Shown one piece after another: positions 60,356 through 64,000 of a DNA stretch of 64,000 nucleotides (the first letter of the stretch is position 1; each line of letters begins with the position of its first letter). A program made the translations under genes and the position numbers. The stretch lies in NCBI GenBank assembly GCA_946807835.1, contig OX327696.1, positions 9,498,501 through 9,562,500 on the forward strand, written 5' to 3'. The notes below the pieces were generated by a model. It saw only the letters and a program-made list of their open reading frames with translations, was not told where the DNA came from and searched no databases. Source of the DNA: Ailanthus altissimus. Its lineage: Eukaryota > Streptophyta > Magnoliopsida > Sapindales > Simaroubaceae.

Positions 60356-61089
60356 CCATTATTAAAAACAAATTAAGAAAGAAAATAAGGCCCAGTTTTC
60401 TAGGGGCTAGAAAAAATTAAAAAATTTGAAGAAAAAAAAATTCCTCCAAAACGCATCTAGACGGTAGCCTTTCTTATTTATGTTTGTGTTTGTAATGTTT
60501 ATGAGGGGTAATAGGGTATTTTAATTCAAACCACTAGACCTGTTGTAGATATTGTTTAAGCTTAAAAGGATAACATCTATTTGAAGAGCAATATTATGCT
60601 TTGCTTTTGGCTGTTTTCTGATTGTTTTCTGATTGTTTTATTATTGTTTTGTGGCCCATTTTTGTTATTTTTACCTTACTTTGGTTGTTGTTTGATTATT
60701 TTGTCGCTTTATGACCGTTTTGTAGCTATTTTTGTTGTTGTTTGCTTTTATTTAGGGCTATTTTGTTGCTATGTTTGCTACTATTTTGGGGTTGTTTTAC
60801 TATTGCTTTTGATGCTTTTTTGCTGTTATTTTGAGGTTGTTTTGCTATTGTTTTCGATGCTTTCTTGTTATAGCTTACTAGTGTTTCATTGTTGTAACTG
60901 TTATTGCTGTTATTTTTTATGTTGATTCTTGTTGTTATATGATATTCTTAATTTGAAACTAATCCATTAAAGTTTGATATTATTTAAGAGTATGGAAAAT
61001 ATTAATTTTTGACTAACTTTATATATATATATTAAATTATATATTTATAATTTTTTGTATGTTAATATGTTTGTTAATTCTTGTAGGTT
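60356..61089. repeat. Low-complexity TTG/TTTTG-rich region
   Basis: 60590-60920 is an imperfect array of TTTTGTTGCTATTTTG-type units. It yields an open frame of 114 residues, nearly all Leu, Phe, Cys and Val, which is a by-product of the repeat rather than a gene. Confidence 0.7.
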
Positions 61090-62330
61090 TGCCATATACA
61101 TGGCTATTGTTGAAGACCAGTTTGAGGGAATACCCAAAAAAAGGGGAAAAACCAAGAAGATACTTGCATAAGTTGACAGTTGTTAATAAGATTAATGTTT
61201 AATACAACTCATATAGTATGGATTTGGATGATGCAACAACTGACGTGAAGAATCTATATTAGTGTTATAGTTCGAGACAACATCTCTATTATATATGATT
61301 ATTAGAGAATGGAGATGCATGCCCATTGAATAAAAGGAAGATTTATGACTTCATTTTTATGTATTTTGCAATTAGTTTCTTCCACTTTAATTTTAATTAT
61401 ATTACTTTCCAAAATATTTCAATTGAAGTTTAAGTTCAAAATCTTTTTTGGTTATAAATTCATTCAAGCGTGGTTACTATTTAAGTTACTTGTTCATTAA
61501 TCTTTAATGTAATTTGATGCAGCATGAGTTGAAATTAGAATTAAACAACAAAAAGCAAGTTTTATATTATACGAGAGTCTCTCTAAGAAACTATAGACAC
61601 ATCTTAGCTCATGAATATGTTATTTCTTACAATCATAATCATAATCAATTAAGATTATCACCACTTGAATACCCAAATATTAAGAAAGGGCATTGAAAGT
61701 TTTTTGTTGATAGAGTGTTATCTGTGTCGTTTGAGGTGAGTTACCCTATCAATCATTTATTTTTGTATTATTAAAAAATTAATAATAGTTATCTTATATA
61801 CCTACAACCATGTAGAGAACTAGTGTCAAGGCAAAAAAAAGGCTTGCCAAGAATACTTACATTTATTATTTAGGTAGCATTGGTTACAAAGGTTTATGTG
61901 AAAGAATGATAAGTATTTAGTCATTTTAAATACAATTGTATCAAATTTAATTTCAAACATATCACTCTAAATAGTTTTCATTCCAAGTATATCATTCTAA
62001 AATATTGTCCTAGGCTAATGAACAAGGGGAATATAAGAGATATATTTATCAAAGTGTATTATGAAAGAAGGCTCAATTGGAAAAGCATGGAATATATTCG
62101 AGTGAAATAAAGCCAATTGTTATAAAAATTGTAAATGGTATCAATAATATTAATATTTAATCCTTTTGTATACAATTATGGTATTCACTTTATTAATATG
62201 ACATTGTACGAGGAGCTACATAGCCAAGTGAAAGAAGGGTCTTCCAAACCAAATGGAACGAACGACATTTTGGCTAGTGCACTTGAGAAGCCCCCACATG
62301 GGAGCAATGTATAGGATGTTGATCAATTTA
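61090..62330 (+). pseudogene. Possible CACTA (En/Spm)-type ORF relic
   Basis: Short pieces in plus frames: EDQFEGIPKKRGKTKKILA (about 61105), KKRLAKNTYIYYLGSIGYKG (about 61831-61900) and YEELHSQVKEGSSKPNGTND followed by ILASALEKPPHGSNV (62210-62310). Their order and wording recall the Ptta/En/Spm plant transposase family (N-terminal RGxTxx, later DIL-x-x-ALG-x-P-x-H-x-G). Spacing suggests retained introns or decay. No CACTA ends were found. A host-gene fragment is an alternative. Confidence 0.35.
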
Positions 62331-62729
62331 TCACCTCCTGTATTTTTCTATTCTACAAAAGTCTATTATAACTTATGATAGGAAGTTACACAAAGAAATG
62401 TTTATATTGTTAACTGTACAAATAGAGATTTTTAATATAAGGCTAAATGAATAATCCAAAATTGAAGTTGGTAGCAGTGTCAGTACAAATACTGCCAAAA
62501 TAAAGAATCTAGAGGTTAATGAAATTTTAGTAAAAAGTAAAGGTATAACAAATTACTTAAAGTAATTGCTATATCTATAATTTATATTTATTACTAACTT
62601 GTATATTTTTTTGTGAGTAAGGTTGCAAGCAAAACAATTCTAACAAATTCTTCAACAAAAAGAAATTTATTGTCATTATTATTAGGGGATTATTTATATA
62701 TGAGTGTATGCATGTATAAGTGTGTTTAT
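62331..62729. other. AT-rich spacer
   Basis: No recognised feature between the relic and the LTR. Confidence 0.5.
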
Positions 62730-64000
62730 TATAAAAAATACATATCTAATACATATTAAACACAATAGAATATTTAAAATATACAATAAAAACATAATCA
62801 TATATTAATCAAATAAATATATAAATGGTAAAATTGAGAAATTACCATTACGTGTAACGTTTTACACGTATTTCTTCAGAGTTTGCCTGGAGTCTTACTC
62901 GTTGTCAGTTCTTCAACTTGGTGGATTTGACAAACTAGAACAGCAACTCTTTAATCTAACGTGAGATTAACCTTTAATCCCAAATGACCAGTTCTTAATT
63001 TTGCTCTTTGTCTCTCATGGGATGAAAAAAATAAATGGAAGCAACAATTGCTTCTCATTTTCCAAGAGCAAAGAACGAAAATGCAAAGAAAAATAACCCT
63101 TTATTTTTCCCAATTTCTATCTCACATTTCCGTTTCAATTCACACAAATATATCTCTTTTGCGATAAAATAATAATATTATAATATAATATTAATAAAAA
63201 TAGTTATTATTGGCAAAAAAAAATTAACAATAAATATAATAATATTATATATATAATGTATGACAACTATCATGCATTATATATATTATATTATTAATAA
63301 TATAATATTATAAAATAATATATTTTATTAAAGATATAATGATTATTTAATAATTAAATAATCATAGTGTGAAATGACCATTTTGTCCCGCATAAATAGT
63401 TACTAAGTAAACCCCTTAGTGGATACCACCAAATTTCACACCTGGGTAAACTCAACTGAGGGTCCACAATGAGTCACGTGTCATTTTATAATTAGTGAAT
63501 AATAATTATTGACTAATTGTTATATTTAACACTTAAATATAAACACGCATGCATTCTTGTGGTATTGTTGGATATTACTGGATTAAACAATTTAATCAAG
63601 TACTCTGCTCCAGTGCATAATGAGTACACTTCATATCGCAGGACTCCCTAGGTGTACAGCCGATTCATCAAATGAAACTATTCCATAAGTTCGTGAGCAA
63701 TGCCCCACACACACGTCACGAATATTACAAACCAGCGAATTGAACTATACAAGTACAGGTTACAACGCATACTTATAGTCCTTCCATCATATATATCTTG
63801 GATGTACGGGGACATAGATCAACACTGTCAAATTCCCCATGTGGTTACCCATAAACCTATCTCTAGAATGGTATCTCATTGAACAATAGAAGCAAACTCT
63901 TTGCCATATTGTTTAACGGAAACACCTTTCTGGGTTAACTATTTATGGCCATAAGACTTTCTTGAGATACTATCTTGGCGCATCTAGATATTTCACTCCC
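62730..64000 (-). repeat. Partial Tork-like copia LTR, cut by the window end
   Basis: 63350-64000 follows the LTR at 42723-44916 in order: GGGACTCCCTAGGTGTACA, ATGCCCCACACACACGTCAC, CCTTCCATCATATATATC and TTGTTTAACGG-type blocks match with many substitutions. Minus orientation. The left limit is approximate. It is a diverged family member; whether solo or paired cannot be seen. Confidence 0.75.

Noticed and set aside
60581..60925. 114-residue hydrophobic ORF that looks like a membrane protein
   Set aside because: The DNA is an imperfect TTTTG/TTG repeat; the Leu/Phe/Cys-rich product follows from the repeat, with no family motif.

Overview
This window is nuclear DNA from a flowering plant, most likely a eudicot. 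The evidence is a multi-exon plant serine-hydrolase gene with GT-AG introns, very AT-rich spacers, and plant-type mobile elements: Ty1/copia, Ty3/gypsy chromovirus, Athila and Tat lineages, a BED-finger hAT element and a tRNA-derived SINE. Only one ordinary host gene is present, at the extreme left. About 90% of the window is retroelements inserted into one another. Most short open frames elsewhere are fragments of these elements or chance. All calls come from reading the sequence; no database search was run.

Layout. (1) 1-3387, plus strand: the 3' part (five exons) of an alpha/beta-hydrolase gene of the plant monoacylglycerol lipase-like family; its first exons lie outside the window. (2) 3794-13425, minus strand: a decayed chromodomain-type Ty3/gypsy element, split by a complete but coding-dead 4.5-kb copia element (6525-11013, target duplication ATCTG) and by a 128-bp SINE (11114-11241, 18-bp target duplication). 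(3) 13431-16011: AT-rich spacer with nothing recognised. (4) 16012-about 26160, plus strand: a decayed Tork/Angela-like copia element. Its 5' LTR holds a solo LTR of the same family (16131-18306, duplication GTTTG), and its gag region holds a solo gypsy LTR (22505-23893, duplication GCTTT).

(5) About 26160-60355, plus strand: one Tat-lineage gypsy element stretched to about 34 kb by insertions. These are a solo LTR (26800-28114), a hAT element accompanied by loss of the protease/RT region (about 29900-33341), and an Athila complex (about 35300-53563) which itself holds a 9.3-kb copia element (42723-52049). After the Tat pol end come a very regular 118/144-bp alternating tandem repeat, a broken antisense ORF and the 3' LTR. 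(6) 60356-64000: low-complexity DNA, possible CACTA-type relics, and a minus-strand copia LTR cut by the window end.

The points most worth following are these. The copia element at 42723-52049 has two 2,194-bp LTRs in which I saw no difference, yet its interior has no substantial ORF, so a non-autonomous, trans-mobilised family is likely. Its 5' leader carries four identical 22-bp motifs, four 22-bp tandem units and a GC-rich GCGC array; the two 22-bp motif sets recur in the same order in the older relative at 16012-26160. A fragment of a LOG-type (cytokinin-activating enzyme) gene, with promoter-like upstream DNA, is fused to an Athila LTR fragment at 52600-52930. The dimeric tandem array at 54116-55370 looks like a satellite in the making inside a Tat 3' region.
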